Source: Luidia sarsii (Eukaryota > Echinodermata > Asteroidea > Paxillosida > Luidiidae). From it: a stretch of 64,000 nucleotides of DNA. Numbering within the stretch: position 1 is the first letter of the stretch; every line of letters begins with the position of its first letter. The stretch spans positions 7,698,805 through 7,762,804 of the forward strand of contig OX465104.1 of NCBI GenBank assembly GCA_949987565.1, given 5' to 3'. The notes beneath the pieces are model-generated. The model worked only from the letters and a program-made list of their open reading frames with translations, was not told the origin of the DNA and searched no databases. The position numbers and the translations under genes are program-made. This document shows positions 35,669 through 47,350 of this stretch, one piece after another.

Positions 35669-36161
35669 GACAATAAAACGTGTCCTTATTTATCTTCAGG
35701 CCTATAGTGCGAGGCGTTTGGAATGGTTATGTTTACCTTTTCCAAGAATAGTCCGAAAATACCGCGCCAAAATCCAATCTGGAATATGTAGTTCCATCAA
35801 TTTCCCCGCGACCGGGGAAAATAAAGCGACTAAAACAAATACCTTACGGCGACCCGTTCTGCGTTTTCCCACTGCACTACACGGCGGCCATCCCGCGGTA
35901 ACCGAATTGTCACCCCACCCCCCTTTGCACGTCATCGCTCTTAATTTGCCCGACACCTTACAAAATCGGCAAGAAAACCACGGGGGCGAACAACAACCGC
36001 CGGCCGAAATGCGAAACAGACTTCTAGAGAGCGGCCAGGCAATTAGCGCGTAATCCGCCCCTTGGAAAACACCCTGCACCGCCGCACCGTACCGTGTGTG
36101 CGGACGCACCGTATACCGAGCGCGAGGATGTTTTTTTCTTCTTCTCAAGTGTGCACGGCTA

Positions 36162-36238
36162 TGACGTCACGCAGCCAGCAATGACGTCATATCTCGCAGC
36201 CGCAGCGCGCCCTTCGGACCCGCCGTGCGGGTTATAAA
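36162..36238 (+). promoter_or_regulatory. CBX gene core promoter: two CRE sites and a TATA box
   Basis: Two perfect TGACGTCA cAMP-response-type sites (36162-36169 and 36182-36189) lie 20 bases apart, and TATAAA (36233-36238) follows in GC-rich sequence. A start of transcription near 36263 would be expected from the TATA position. The arrangement suits a CREB/ATF-responsive promoter. The 5' leader then contains upstream ATGs at 36303 and 36323 before the coding start. Function is inferred from motifs only. Confidence 0.6.
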
Positions 36239-36511
36239 GAAGGCGGGTGCAAAGGTCCGAGTTGAAATTCCACAGTAGAGTGAGTGCTGGCAGCACGAAT
36301 AGATGCTGCTCGCTGTATATTATGCCACATCGTTCTTGTGGGAACCACAGAGCAAGTAATACGCTGATACAGTGTCCGTCGTTTGGCTGTTTGTGGGTGA
36401 CGGGGTTCAGTCTTTGTCAGGTTGGGGGTTATTTTTTTAATATTTTTTTTTTGGGGGTAGAAGAATCAAGGAATGAGAGGAGCTGAGATTGTGCCTACCT
36501 GTCAGTGCACC

Positions 36512-39500
36512 ATGGTGCCCGGTGAAGCTATCCTGGCTACGGAGTGCGGCAACCATATGGCTTCTGTCTACATAGCCGACTCCATCCGAAAAACTCGCTG
36601 GAGAAAGGTAGGCACAGCATGGTCTTACTCATGGTCTTTTTCAGTAAACTGCAAAGAAAACGGTTTCATTATATTAATTTTAATTTTTTTTGATTCTATA
36701 TTTATATTGATTGATTTGTATCTATATTGATTGATTTGTATCTATATTGATTGATTGATTGAATTGTATCTATATTTCTTGATTTGTATCTAAATTTCTT
36801 GATTTGTATCTATATTTATTGATTTTTATTTATATTTATTGACTTTTTATTTACATTTATTGATTTTTATTTATATTTATTGATTTTAATTGATCAAAAT
36901 ATTCGGCTTTGAGTAGGCCAGATGTTGCGACTTGCCTTCGGACTTAAATGAGCAAAGGGCAAGTCTCGAAAACTGAGAGGGCCTGATGTTTCGATCTTTT
37001 CTCAAAGTCGATTGAAGGCAGAATGAAAGGTTATGCTAGGACCGAAACGTCCGACCCACAATGGACCCACTAAATCTAAATGAGATTTTACAAAAATATT
37101 CAATCAATAGTTTTTGGCCAAAGTGTTGGTCAAAGTAGTACCAAGCGATATTGGTCAAAACTCAAAAGAAGCTAAACTGAAAAATCACACACCGTCACTC
37201 CCCATATTTCTGATAAGACTGATAGGCCTATGTTTATTTAGGCAAAATGATTGTGTCCCACACTTTCTGTCCAACGTTTCTGTCCAACAGTGTATCGTCT
37301 TTAGAAACCCCTGTTTAGTTGATTATTCCATGCTCATATTTCCTAATACACACTCAGTCCGCGCAATCCCTGGCAGACTCGTCTCAACTTTTGCAAACAA
37401 AATAATATGATGTTTTATAATGATACCGATAATACTGAATAAATTAAGTCTCAAAATGTAGTGGGCCTGACGTTTCGATCCTAGCAGGACCTTTCTCAAA
37501 GGCAGATGAATAAATTAAGGTTGGAGCCAATGATTAGTCGGTACAAAGGTGTAAAACACAGCAGAACCATGGTATGAAATCCAATATTGTGAACAGTTAT
37601 ACAAGCATAGAGCAAGGCTCTAAGTGAGATATTGGAGCTTATAACGGAAGCGGGAATATTTCAGTTAGATATGGCTTGCTCCTCAACCAACTGCCGATCT
37701 TCCAAATAAACCGACCGCTTCCCCCTTCGTTATAGAAAGGACGGAAATGAACGAATACCACAACCACAACGCGTGGCTCTAAGCAATCTGAACAAGAAGT
37801 GAATGAATAAATTAAAGTGTTAACCCGGGCGTGAAAAACGAATAGTGCGTTGCCTTATCTCCCGACCCGCAACCTCAAGACATTTTTAGTCTTAGATTTT
37901 CGCAATTTTCTAAACTACGACGAACTTGCAATAACAAGCCATGTCTTATCTATAACATGTCTCATCTATTCTGACAGCATAAATGATAACCGTTCATAGC
38001 ATTGACATTTAAGCGATAGCTGAGCACTTGGAGCGACTAAATTATTAGCGACTGATAATACGGACTGACTTTCGAGTCCATGTGATAAGAGTATTATACA
38101 AAGTGTTATTGGTTACGCCATATGCCATTGAAAATATTGCAAACACAATTTCGACTTCAAAGTTACACATCATTGGCGGATACGACGTCCAGGAAAAACC
38201 AGAGATTGTGAACAATTGTGAACAAATTCTGGAAAAAAGTTCCCCAAAACAGCCAGCACCCTCCTCCGTGAAGCTGTTGGACTTCACCTTTTAACATACC
38301 ATGATTATACCAATTTTTCCTCAGATAATTATGTTTTCCATAAAAGGGCCTATTACATTAAAAGTATTTGTGTAGTTCCTGGATAGTGTTGGCTACACGT
38401 ACTATAACTGTACAGTCACACCACACCTCTCTTTAAAACTTCGCTGCCAACGTCCTACAGTATTGCGTAATACCGGCCGACACAATGCAGACTATGCATT
38501 GCCCGAATCAACAAGACAAAATATTTCCCGCTACTAACGGTGAACCGCGGAAAATGGATAACAATTACCCTGCGTTATCACTATGGTATAGATTTTGCAA
38601 TCGTGACTAAAGGACCTGACCAGAAGGCTATGGAGCTACAGTGTTGAGCGTACTTGTGTTGGTCCTGGTCATCGCTGATTGGTTTTTCAATGTTTTTCTC
38701 TGTCCTCAGCATATTTTATGGAATATCCATTCCTCAAAATAAAAGGCTAGAGGTCCTTGCGTATTCATCGTAGAGGGACCTTTCTCAAAGGCAGAGAAAG
38801 CTCTCGATACGATCGAAAAGTCGGGCATCTCAAGTTTGAGATTTGCATTGGGATCATTTTTAGTCAGTAAAGCAGTTTGCAACATTTTGGGGGTACATTT
38901 ACCTCCCTTTTTTGCCATACTGCGTGATTGAGAATAGGGAAACATTCTGAAGACTAATCCACACGTTAAAATGATAATTACAGCGGGTTTCGCACGTGAA
39001 CGGATACCGGATACGCGCCCGCACGTATACGTACCGGTCAAAATAAGTCTAAAATGAAATCTATTTCCGACACCATGCACCCAAGTTGCATTTTGAGACA
39101 AATCTATTCGTATTTCCAAGTCTTTGAAACTCACGCAAATGACCAGTACATGTTCAGCGATTACTCACTTACAAGACCATCCATGGACCAAAAAAGTAAT
39201 GACGATTTACTAGAAATTCAAATTTTCAGACGCGTTTGTTCCTTTTAAATTAATGTCGTTGTTGTTTACTGTCTTTTCAGGGAGGAATGGAGTACCTCGT
39301 CAAATGGAAAGATTGGCCATCGAAGTACGTGATTAATTTTCTTTTTGTGCATGGTTTGGAATTTTTTCTATCGAGTTATCATTTCTTTGATAAATCAACC
39401 ATTTTAAGCTTTAAACCAGATGGATGGATGGACGGGTGGGTGAGAGCATGGTGAGAGGAGGGGTGGGTGGATATGAACAGGTGGGTGGGTGGATAGATGT

Positions 39501-42500
39501 ATAGATGGTGGGTGGATAGATTTATGGATGGATGATTGGGTGGATTTATAAATTAATTCATGAAACTGTGGATGAAAACAAGAGTAGGGGCCTATCTACC
39601 ATTTTTCGTTGTCTAAGTTATCTCATTTTCAACTTACAACTTAATGACATGAAACTGGCCCAGAATGTTTATTTTTTAATAAATTAATGGAGATAATTAG
39701 GAAAGAAGAATTTGCCCATTCCTCTGCTTTAAAGCACCGGCACTCTAGTACCTGAACTATATGCAGCTCTCAAGGCCGCCGCGCACGAGAGCTATCTGCT
39801 GAGCAAAAAATCTCTCGAGGTCGTTAGCTCAGCACGTAGCTCTCGTGTGCGCTGAACATTTGGTGAGATTTCTGCCTCAAGAGGCCGTGAGACCAATTAT
39901 CTATCCTGTTTTTTCGCCTCTCGTGGATGACAACTCATCGTGTGCGGCGACTTGAGCTACGTGCTGAGCAAAAAAGCATAGCAACTGCAATGGCCAATGA
40001 AAGCGCACGCCCTATTCACGTGGTTGCCACAATTGAACAGGACAGACAACGGTCTCAGCCTCTTGAGGAAGAAATCTCACCAAAAGTTCAGCACACACGG
40101 TGAGCCACGTGCTGAGTTAACGACTTCGAGAGAATCTTTGCTCAACAGATAGCTCTCGTGTGTGGCGGCCTTTAGTCGAGGGCCTTTCAATTATGGGTGT
40201 GGGTTTAGGGCGCCAGTCAGAAGCATTGACAATCTAATTTCGGTGTTTTTCTTCTTCTGTGTTCAAGGTTCAATACGTGGGAACCAGAAACCAACATACT
40301 GGATGTGAATCTCATTAAACTGTTTGAGCGGAGAAAAGCGAGGTAACGTTGCTGCTTTTAGCCGATCTGATTGTTGTTGTTGCTGCTGCTGCTGTTGCTG
40401 TTGTTGATGTCGTTAATTGCTTCTGTTGATGTAGCTGTATCTGTCACTGATTTTACTTTCAATTGTGAATAATTTCCATGGATGGTGATGTGCGATGACG
40501 TACGATACTCGCAACAGGTCACAACAGATGGATCGAGAGACCTTTAGACGGCACTAACACCATAATGGATCCGTTATACACAAGCCCCCCGAACCATTAC
40601 CTCGTCATTGACAAACTAAATAGGGATGCATCTTTATTGTCAGAAAAAACCTCGTCCGTTTCCTGCGTGTATATTTATGGCAGTTCTGTTTATGATTGTG
40701 ACCGACAGAGCTCGTCAGCGTAAACTCGCGATACGTCGTGGGGGAGGACACGGGGGAAGTGTCGCCTCTCCGCGCTCACACCACACGACCTCGTTCAAGG
40801 TAAACCACACAAAGTCTGCCCATTGTTTTCAGATGAATAATGAAGAAAAAGTGACGGAAATTGCTTGATCTTCCGCTCCAAGATCGTAATTCGATCGGCT
40901 GCCTTTCCTGCATATTATCATTGCTTTCGTTTATGAAGGCTGTACAGGGGAAATGAAAATACAACGATCTTTCGGTGTAGCCTACATCATGGAGGTGTAG
41001 AATTGTATAATCGAATCGGCAGCTGGCAGTGTCAGTCAAAACCTACGTATTGAGGTCATTATTTATGTAACGTACTATGTTGGTGCGACCCTCTGCCAAG
41101 TAAGAATGCATCAGGTACTGACGTCACTGCTAAACATCCGTATCCGTACCACTCCGTATCCGTACGTACCACTGACAGTACCACTTCGTATCCGTATGAG
41201 TGATACTCATATACATGTACATGTGTCTGCTTTGGCGACCCTGGGGTAGCAAAGTGGTAAACGGCAGAACTTAGTGGGCTTTGCGTTGTTTGGAAAAATA
41301 ATGGTGATGATTAGATAAGCAATAGGGCCTATATCCAAAAAATCATAGCGACTCTGTATACGTTTTCTTTAACTTTTATTTTTCGAGCAAATGCACAATT
41401 AAGGCACAGTTTCGTTTTTGAAAGGGTGGGGGACGTATTAAGTCGTGAACCCCAAACACGACGGGTGGCGCTCTCACCTCCGACCCTTAAACTGAATAAA
41501 TATGGTTTGCGCTTGACTTATATATCGGTTCGAATCGAGTGGTCTTCTAGCCATGGTTATCGATGTGAAGAAATAAATCTGGTACGAACATAGATCTGCG
41601 CATGCGCGACTAACCCTAACCCTAACCCTTTGTGTATACATTGAATGAAAGCGAGTACCCCCCACTCAGGCAAAATAATGCAGGTTGGGAATTACATGGG
41701 ATTTGCTTACACGTGGCATGACGCAATTGCTGACGGTGGGCGCGCCAGTGAATTTTACTTTCCTGCGGTACGAAGTATAGCAGGAAATATTTGTCTGTAC
41801 GGTACCACAAGCTTGACGCTTGAGTGGCCCTGACAAGAATGGGCCTAATTTGAATGGAATGCCAAAGAGAGGGCGTTTTATATTGGGTGTGGCTGTAATT
41901 GTGTATTGAGTGAAGCGCCAGTAGTGCGCATAGGACAGACTGCCAGCAGCCAATAGGTCTTGTCATTATAAAGAGTGTGCCTGTGAACACAACTGTGATC
42001 CGATCACCTTTAAGAGATGATCGAAAACCTCACTATTTGCGTTACTTGTGTAAAGATCCACGCTCCACAAAATGCTCGTAAATGTTAAATATCATTTTGA
42101 CCAACGCGTTGGAGAAATAATTGGATTTGGTGAAAATATATGTCAATGCATGGTTATGTTGTAGACTGAATAAAAGTGGCTCTTTGGCTGTTAAGATTAA
42201 ATACTAAATCTTTCAAAATAAGAGCTACATTGGATGTGACAGCAAGGATCGATTCAAAACTCCATACACCAGTCCTTGCTACGAGCATTTTACATCGAAA
42301 AATTGTACCGTTACATAATTATCATTTGTGACAACAAAATGTTAATGGCAATTATTTGACAATCATTCTTCCTCTGAGAAAGGTCGTATACTATGGGAGC
42401 GAAACGTTCAGTTCATGAGCAGTGTCAGTGTCCGAATAATATCTTTTCATTTCAAGTTTGGAACTTATTAAGATTTTAACTTATTAAGAACGTCCTCATT

Positions 42501-45500
42501 GGGCAGAGCACTCGCAGATAGAATGGATGCCCTTAAAGCCCCTACACAACATTGGTACGATCAGAAAACAGAAATGTTCACAAATTTACATGAAACTTAT
42601 ACAGTTTGAAGATGGTTATAGTAGAAACCTCTCACTGAAATATTTCTGCCTAAAATGTTGTATTTTGGGGAAAATTAGTAAAAGAAATACTTTACGTCTC
42701 ACCGAGATCTAAACTATTTTTCGGAACAGTACGGTGTTCAATGCTGCATTTTTGCGAAACAAATAAAGCGGTTTTCACGATTTTCTCGAGACTCGGTTGG
42801 CGGATTGAGCTGAAATGTTCACAGGCGTGCTTATTTCATGCATATGTTGGATCAGACAACGTAAGGATGCTATTCTTTGACCTCGACCAATGTTGTGTAG
42901 GGGCTTTAAATCAAACACACCTTTGGCCGATAGAAGTCCAGATGTTTCCAGTGCATGGTAATTGCATTCTGATGCTGCGGGCATTGCTAAGTGTAGGAGG
43001 GCGTTCTTAAAACATCAGCCAAATGCGTCACGAGCGACCGCATATTATTGTTGTTATATCCTGTACAATTAAATTTTGCGCGGGCGTACGGAAGCCCCTT
43101 AAGGACATTGCTTATTCGATCAATCAGCCAACCTTAAAGAATCCGCTTAGTTATGGTTCTCAGTCAAGACCCGGACAAACATTATATCCGGCTGTCGTGT
43201 GAATGATGTCTTCTTTTAAATGTTTTTTCTTAACAATTTAGCAAAGTAATCAATGAAGTGAGAAATAACTAGAGGCCCCTGGCTTTTTGAATCTAGCAGG
43301 AACTTTCTCAAATGATTAGGCCTAAGACAAACTGTTGCACAGTGGTTACTTAATTATCGGAATCTACAAATCTTAATAAAGTACGATAGAGAGCCTGATG
43401 AGAGCCAGTCGATCCCTGCACGACCATTCTAAAAACAAACGTGCTTTCCTGATTTCCAGTGAGAAGTTCTTTGTATACAGCTTGTGTGCTACTTCATCAA
43501 GTCATTTTGATCAAAATAAGTCGAACAAAACAACGGCATTTATCTTGCTGACCGAGTAAATAAACAATCTATTGCAAGGGCCCGTGAGAGCCAAATTGTC
43601 ATTTCACGGACCATAAATCAGGTCCACTTGCCGGCATTTAGTGGTGATTTCGTGATGTTGGTGGTAGGCTACGGTAATTATGTAGCCAGGAAAATGGGCC
43701 CACCTCGGAAAAATAATAATTGGAGGAAATGCAGGGTACATGTACTATCGACTCTTTCAGTATGGTATCAAGGCTAATCATCCTGCCTATGCATTTGCAT
43801 CTGAATTATGTTCACACAAAACTCAGTGACGCACAATGACGTGAATGACGACGAACACCCACTATACAAAAGCCGTCCGTTGAAATTATGAAATGAAAAC
43901 TTGAGCGGAGGCTAAGCAGCTTTGGTGCTATTAAATCTCTAATCCACCTCCGGAGAGAATAATCTCTTTAGGCCATTCAATGAATGATATCCTGTAAATG
44001 TCGACTCCAGTAAATACCACACTTACGATTGCATCAGTTATTGGATACACTGTACAACGCCATAACCATTCACTATAAAAACGTGCGGCAAAAAAAAATA
44101 CAAGGTAAAAACGTCTGCCCGTCACTGAGTTTGATTTTCATTGATCAATAAGCTACCAAGGAATATTTTGCCCAACGCTGAACAAAATATTGGGTGTTTA
44201 TTCAAATGGTTGCCAAATTTAAGTGTCGATAAAGAAAGGCATAGGGGCCTACGACTTGAAGATTTGCATGGTGTAATCACAACGTGGTCGGTGACACCAT
44301 GTCAGCCTAAGTCATCTCTTGCCAGTAAGCCAGTCTGTCAGATGAAGCTGGCTTGTTATTTATTGCGCAGTGGCTGTGTTTACGGCAGTCGTCCATGTGG
44401 TTCCCTGACATACTTAACCATATTTGTCAGGATGTTTAGCTCTTGGAACCAGACTATCAGTGAATAGTCTGGTTCAACCGGACTGCAATGCTGACGAATA
44501 CTTTCAAGTGAGGGAACCACACAGACGACTGCCGTAACAATAGCCACTGCGTATTTATTGATTATTTTTCAAATGTGGCTTTTACTAACTTCATGTCTTC
44601 ATAAAACAAATCTATATAGCTTGGCGCACACCCACAGGATTAAAAACCAGAGATAATTGAACTTGATGACCAAAAGTCTCACTCTGGAGAAAAACCTTTT
44701 GGCTAATCACATTAGAAAATAATTAAGGCTTAAACTTACGATTAATCTGTTTTGCTTTCATAACTTCCCCTGACCTGACCTGGTCTTGACTGAACTGAAG
44801 TCACAAGCTGGAATGAACGCCCCTATACGGCGCAACCCTTGCCCTGAAAGCATCCTACAAATTCCACCCATCAACCGCAACTGCAACCGATTTATTGTAA
44901 TGCAAAATCTCAAGCCCGCATCTCAAGTCTGCATCGATTTATACTTGGAACGCATTCATTCATCGACCAGCCTACTTCTGCTTGCTAATGCCGTACAGAC
45001 GTAAATGCTCCAAACGACGGAGAGCCCACACTGCCCGCTGAGTAACCGGAACTTTTCAGAGCAGTACTCATTATCGAAATACACGTAGATGACTTAGGCC
45101 TATAGGTGGCACCTATTCCACATTGTTGGTATAAAGATTTTGGTTTGTATAACAAATTTCCTCATTGTCTTGTTGTCGTTGCTTCCAGGATGGCAAGAAA
45201 TGTTCCGCCACTAAGAAAGACCGCGCGACCACCAAACCCAAGCCCCTTCGTCCGCCCATGCCCGCCCCATCCTCTGGCTGTCTGCCGGAGATCTGGTGCG
45301 ATGCCCGCACATCAGCGGCCCTCGCCTCAACTCTCACCAACTCCACGCCGAAGACCGGCCAAGCGACTGCCGAAGTTAACGACCGGGAAAACGAGAGCGT
45401 GGCCCCGCCGTTGGACTGTCTACGAGGCATCAAATTCAAGCTGGGATGGCGGTATAAGCGGCCTCTGATGAGCGGGGGAGAATTAAGGTCCACCGTCTCC

Positions 45501-46034
45501 CCTCTCGGGAGCTATGACGTCAACGCAGCTTCTCCGTCGTCCCCTGGGGTCAACGCCCCCGTGGTTCCAGAACCCTCCGTGACCAGGGAGTCGAGTGAGG
45601 AGGCGACGAAGCCGGACTGTCGGGTGGATTCGCCTCTCACGGTGAAAGGAGTTGCCTTTAAGCCCCCACATCTTAAGGACGAGCCAAGCATCTCCCATCA
45701 CTCAGGCCTACTGTCGCAAGCCCACGAAGCAATTAGCTCTGAGCGGACAATCGGCGCGCATCAACGCCTCGCCTTCGAGCCGGCCTCGGGCGCTCGGCTC
45801 CCGTCGGCGGCGGAGACGTTACCGGAAGCGAGCGATGACGTCATTATGGAGCACAGATGGAGCTGTGCGAGCCCTACGGCGTCGCCCTTGGAACGACAGA
45901 GTGACGTCAATAACAACAGCTGCCCGAGTCTTGAAGGACGAACACGGCACCAATCAATTGACTTGACATTTCTGAGGGAACATAACGTGTGGAAGGTGAA
46001 AGCAAACCGTAACCTCGAACACACATACAAGTGA
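36512..46034 (+). CDS. Polycomb-type chromobox (CBX) chromodomain protein
   Basis: Nuclear chromodomain protein of the Polycomb/CBX2-4-6-7-8 type, expected to read histone H3 lysine-27 methylation within PRC1. Exons 36512..36607, 39281..39324, 40268..40342, 40709..40799 and 45189..46034 join in phase to give 383 residues. The start at 36512 was chosen for its ACCATGG context; an in-frame ATG at 36473 would add 13 residues. The chromodomain spans about residues 18-68: VYIADSIRKTRWRKGG (exon 1 into exon 2), MEYLVKWKDWPSK (exon 2) and FNTWEPETNILD (exon 3). The aromatic cage is intact (Tyr20, Trp41, Trp44). A basic stretch (ERRKARRARQRKLAIRR) crosses the exon 3/4 junction, as in CBX proteins after the chromodomain. 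The long last exon is Pro/Ser-rich and poorly conserved. Near the C-terminus, IDLTFLREH may be a divergent Polycomb repressor box, but this is weak. There is no chromoshadow domain, so HP1 is unlikely. Confidence 0.85.
36695..36895. repeat. AT-rich minisatellite in CBX intron 1
   Basis: About ten units of roughly 20 bp such as TTGATTTGTATCTATATT, drifting to TTGATTTTTATTTATATT. It begins about 90 bases after the exon 1 donor. Confidence 0.85.
39418..39545. repeat. GGAT/GGGT microsatellite in CBX intron 2
   Basis: Imperfect (GGAT)n and (GGTG)n units such as GATGGATGGATGGACGGGTG, starting about 95 bases after exon 2. Confidence 0.8.
39773..40171. mobile_element. Foldback element in CBX intron 2
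   Basis: Arms of about 120 bp: AGGCCGCCGCGCACGAGAGC, GCTGAACATTTGGTGAGATT and GCCTCAAGAGGC at the left; GCCTCTTGAGGAAGAAATCT and CTCGTGTGTGGCGGCCT at the right. The central spacer is about 150 bp. It ends 97 bases before exon 3. Confidence 0.8.
42533..42909. mobile_element. MITE with TTAA ends, complete copy
   Basis: Full-length, 377 bp, TTAAAGCCCCTACACAACAT to TGTTGTGTAGGGGCTTTAA, very close to 12819-13184 throughout. It lies in CBX intron 4. Confidence 0.9.
44366..44551. mobile_element. MITE, copy 3 of the CGCAGTGGCTGTTGTTACGG family
   Basis: CGCAGTGGCTGTGTTTACGG to CCGTAACAATAGCCACTGCG with inner GTGTGG/CCACAC arms and the TTTGTCAGGATGTTTAGC interior. It lies in CBX intron 4, about 640 bases before the last exon. 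Confidence 0.85.
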
Positions 46035-46239
46035 TTAAGCCATTCGATGTGGGTTTGTTCATTAACGCCTTAAGGGTATAGCGCTGAAAGACTAAAATAG
46101 TTGGGGGAAAGTGAATAGGCCTTCGAAGCAACAACTACTCAATCAGACGTAGTATAGCTTGTTGCCACAAACGCATAACGCTGCCATTCGAATACCGGTG
46201 GCTGGCTCATATAGACAGATCTAGTTTCCAATTGATTGC

Positions 46240-46245
46240 AATAAA
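46240..46245 (+). terminator. Poly(A) signal of the CBX gene
   Basis: AATAAA lies about 205 bases after the CBX stop codon; a second copy follows at about 46309. Position and strand fit the end of this transcript. Confidence 0.5.
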
Positions 46246-47174
46246 CTCTTAATAGCCTAATACGGCAATGATTATTTGCAACGTGGTGCACAATGCCTAA
46301 AAAGTCACAAAATAAAGACGGCATAACGTTTCGTTCCTCGAGCAAGACATTTCTAAAAAGGGGAGAATATTTTAAGGGCCGGAAAGAAGGGAATGTCTTT
46401 GCTGAAGGTCCTGCTCGGAGTGAAACGCCAGGGCCTTCACACTTTTTAAAAAGAACAAGTCAGTCAGCAGTTTGCGACATTTTTGCTATCAGTTTATGTA
46501 ATACTGGTCATAATTTAGCCAACGGTGGTAAACAAATCTGAACGGATATATCTGTGGGTAAAATTTGACCAACATATTGGATCGAGATCTGTCCATGATT
46601 GAATAGCAGAACAGGCAGAACATTTAACCCCCCAAAATTGTTCCAGATAATTTATGGTGAATGCAAAATAAAACAATACAATTTTTTGCTATTTCAGATT
46701 TGTGTTTCTGGTTATTCATTATCTCTAAACAATAGGCCTGTAGGCTATATTATGTTCTTGTTGTTAGGCTCCATACTTTGTTCAAATATCCACATAAACA
46801 TTACTTGCTCAAGACGCAATGATTATTAAAAAACATTAACAAAAATAGCATACTTTATCCAATTCACTTTATCCAATTCACATATAAGGCATTTTCCGTC
46901 TAAACGTGGATGTATTCATTGTTTGGCCTAAAAAAGAAGATAATTAGTTACGTATAGGCCTACATGTATTAGGTATTAGGTATATACATGTATGCATGTA
47001 CATGTATTAGGTTTTATCAGGAGCAACATTGAACCCATTGCTGGAACTTGAAAGCGAGTGGCTTGCTCGAGGAAAATTGGATGAGCCTTGGCACATTCAC
47101 TCGGCCACGACGGAGGGCCGTATAGGCGTGGGCGCTGAAAAACATTCAATGTATGCGTTCGGAATTCAAAACAG

Positions 47175-47350
47175 ATGAGATTTGAAGGTTTCCATGGTGG
47201 AAGTACAAAGTGGAGGGTTTGCGGTGAAACCATGACTGTATAAAGTCATCCCTTGTGAGGTGGAGTGTTGCTCCAAGTCTGAAAAGAGCCGGTAATTCGA
47301 CATTGGCGGGCAGCGTGTATGCCTACTCTGCCCGTCGTCAGGAGACTAGT
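47175..47350. mobile_element. Foldback MITE copy
   Basis: AGATTTGAAGGTTTCCATGG and GGTTTGCGGTGAAACCATG at the left, AAAAGAGCCGGTAATTCGAC and ACTCTGCCCGTCGTCAGGAG in the centre. The right arm is missing. Confidence 0.65.

Larger units (their letters stand above)
34100..36160. other. Gene-free spacer upstream of the CBX promoter
   Basis: Holds a CATCGTAA-type MITE (34873-35012), a SINE family B copy (35035-35130) and a foldback MITE fragment (35533-35668). From about 35700 the base composition rises in GC up to the CBX promoter. No exon was recognised. Confidence 0.5.

Noticed and set aside
36247..36486. 79-codon open frame in the CBX leader
   Set aside because: No family likeness; it fits an upstream reading frame in the 5' leader, mentioned under the CBX findings.
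41613..41632. CTAACCCTAACCCTAACCC, telomere-like
   Set aside because: Only about three units, inside CBX intron 4; too short to be more than an interstitial trace.
45106..45468. Alternative frame through the last CBX exon
   Set aside because: It would need direct joining from 40342. The exon at 40709..40799 restores the phase for the much longer frame that runs to 46034.
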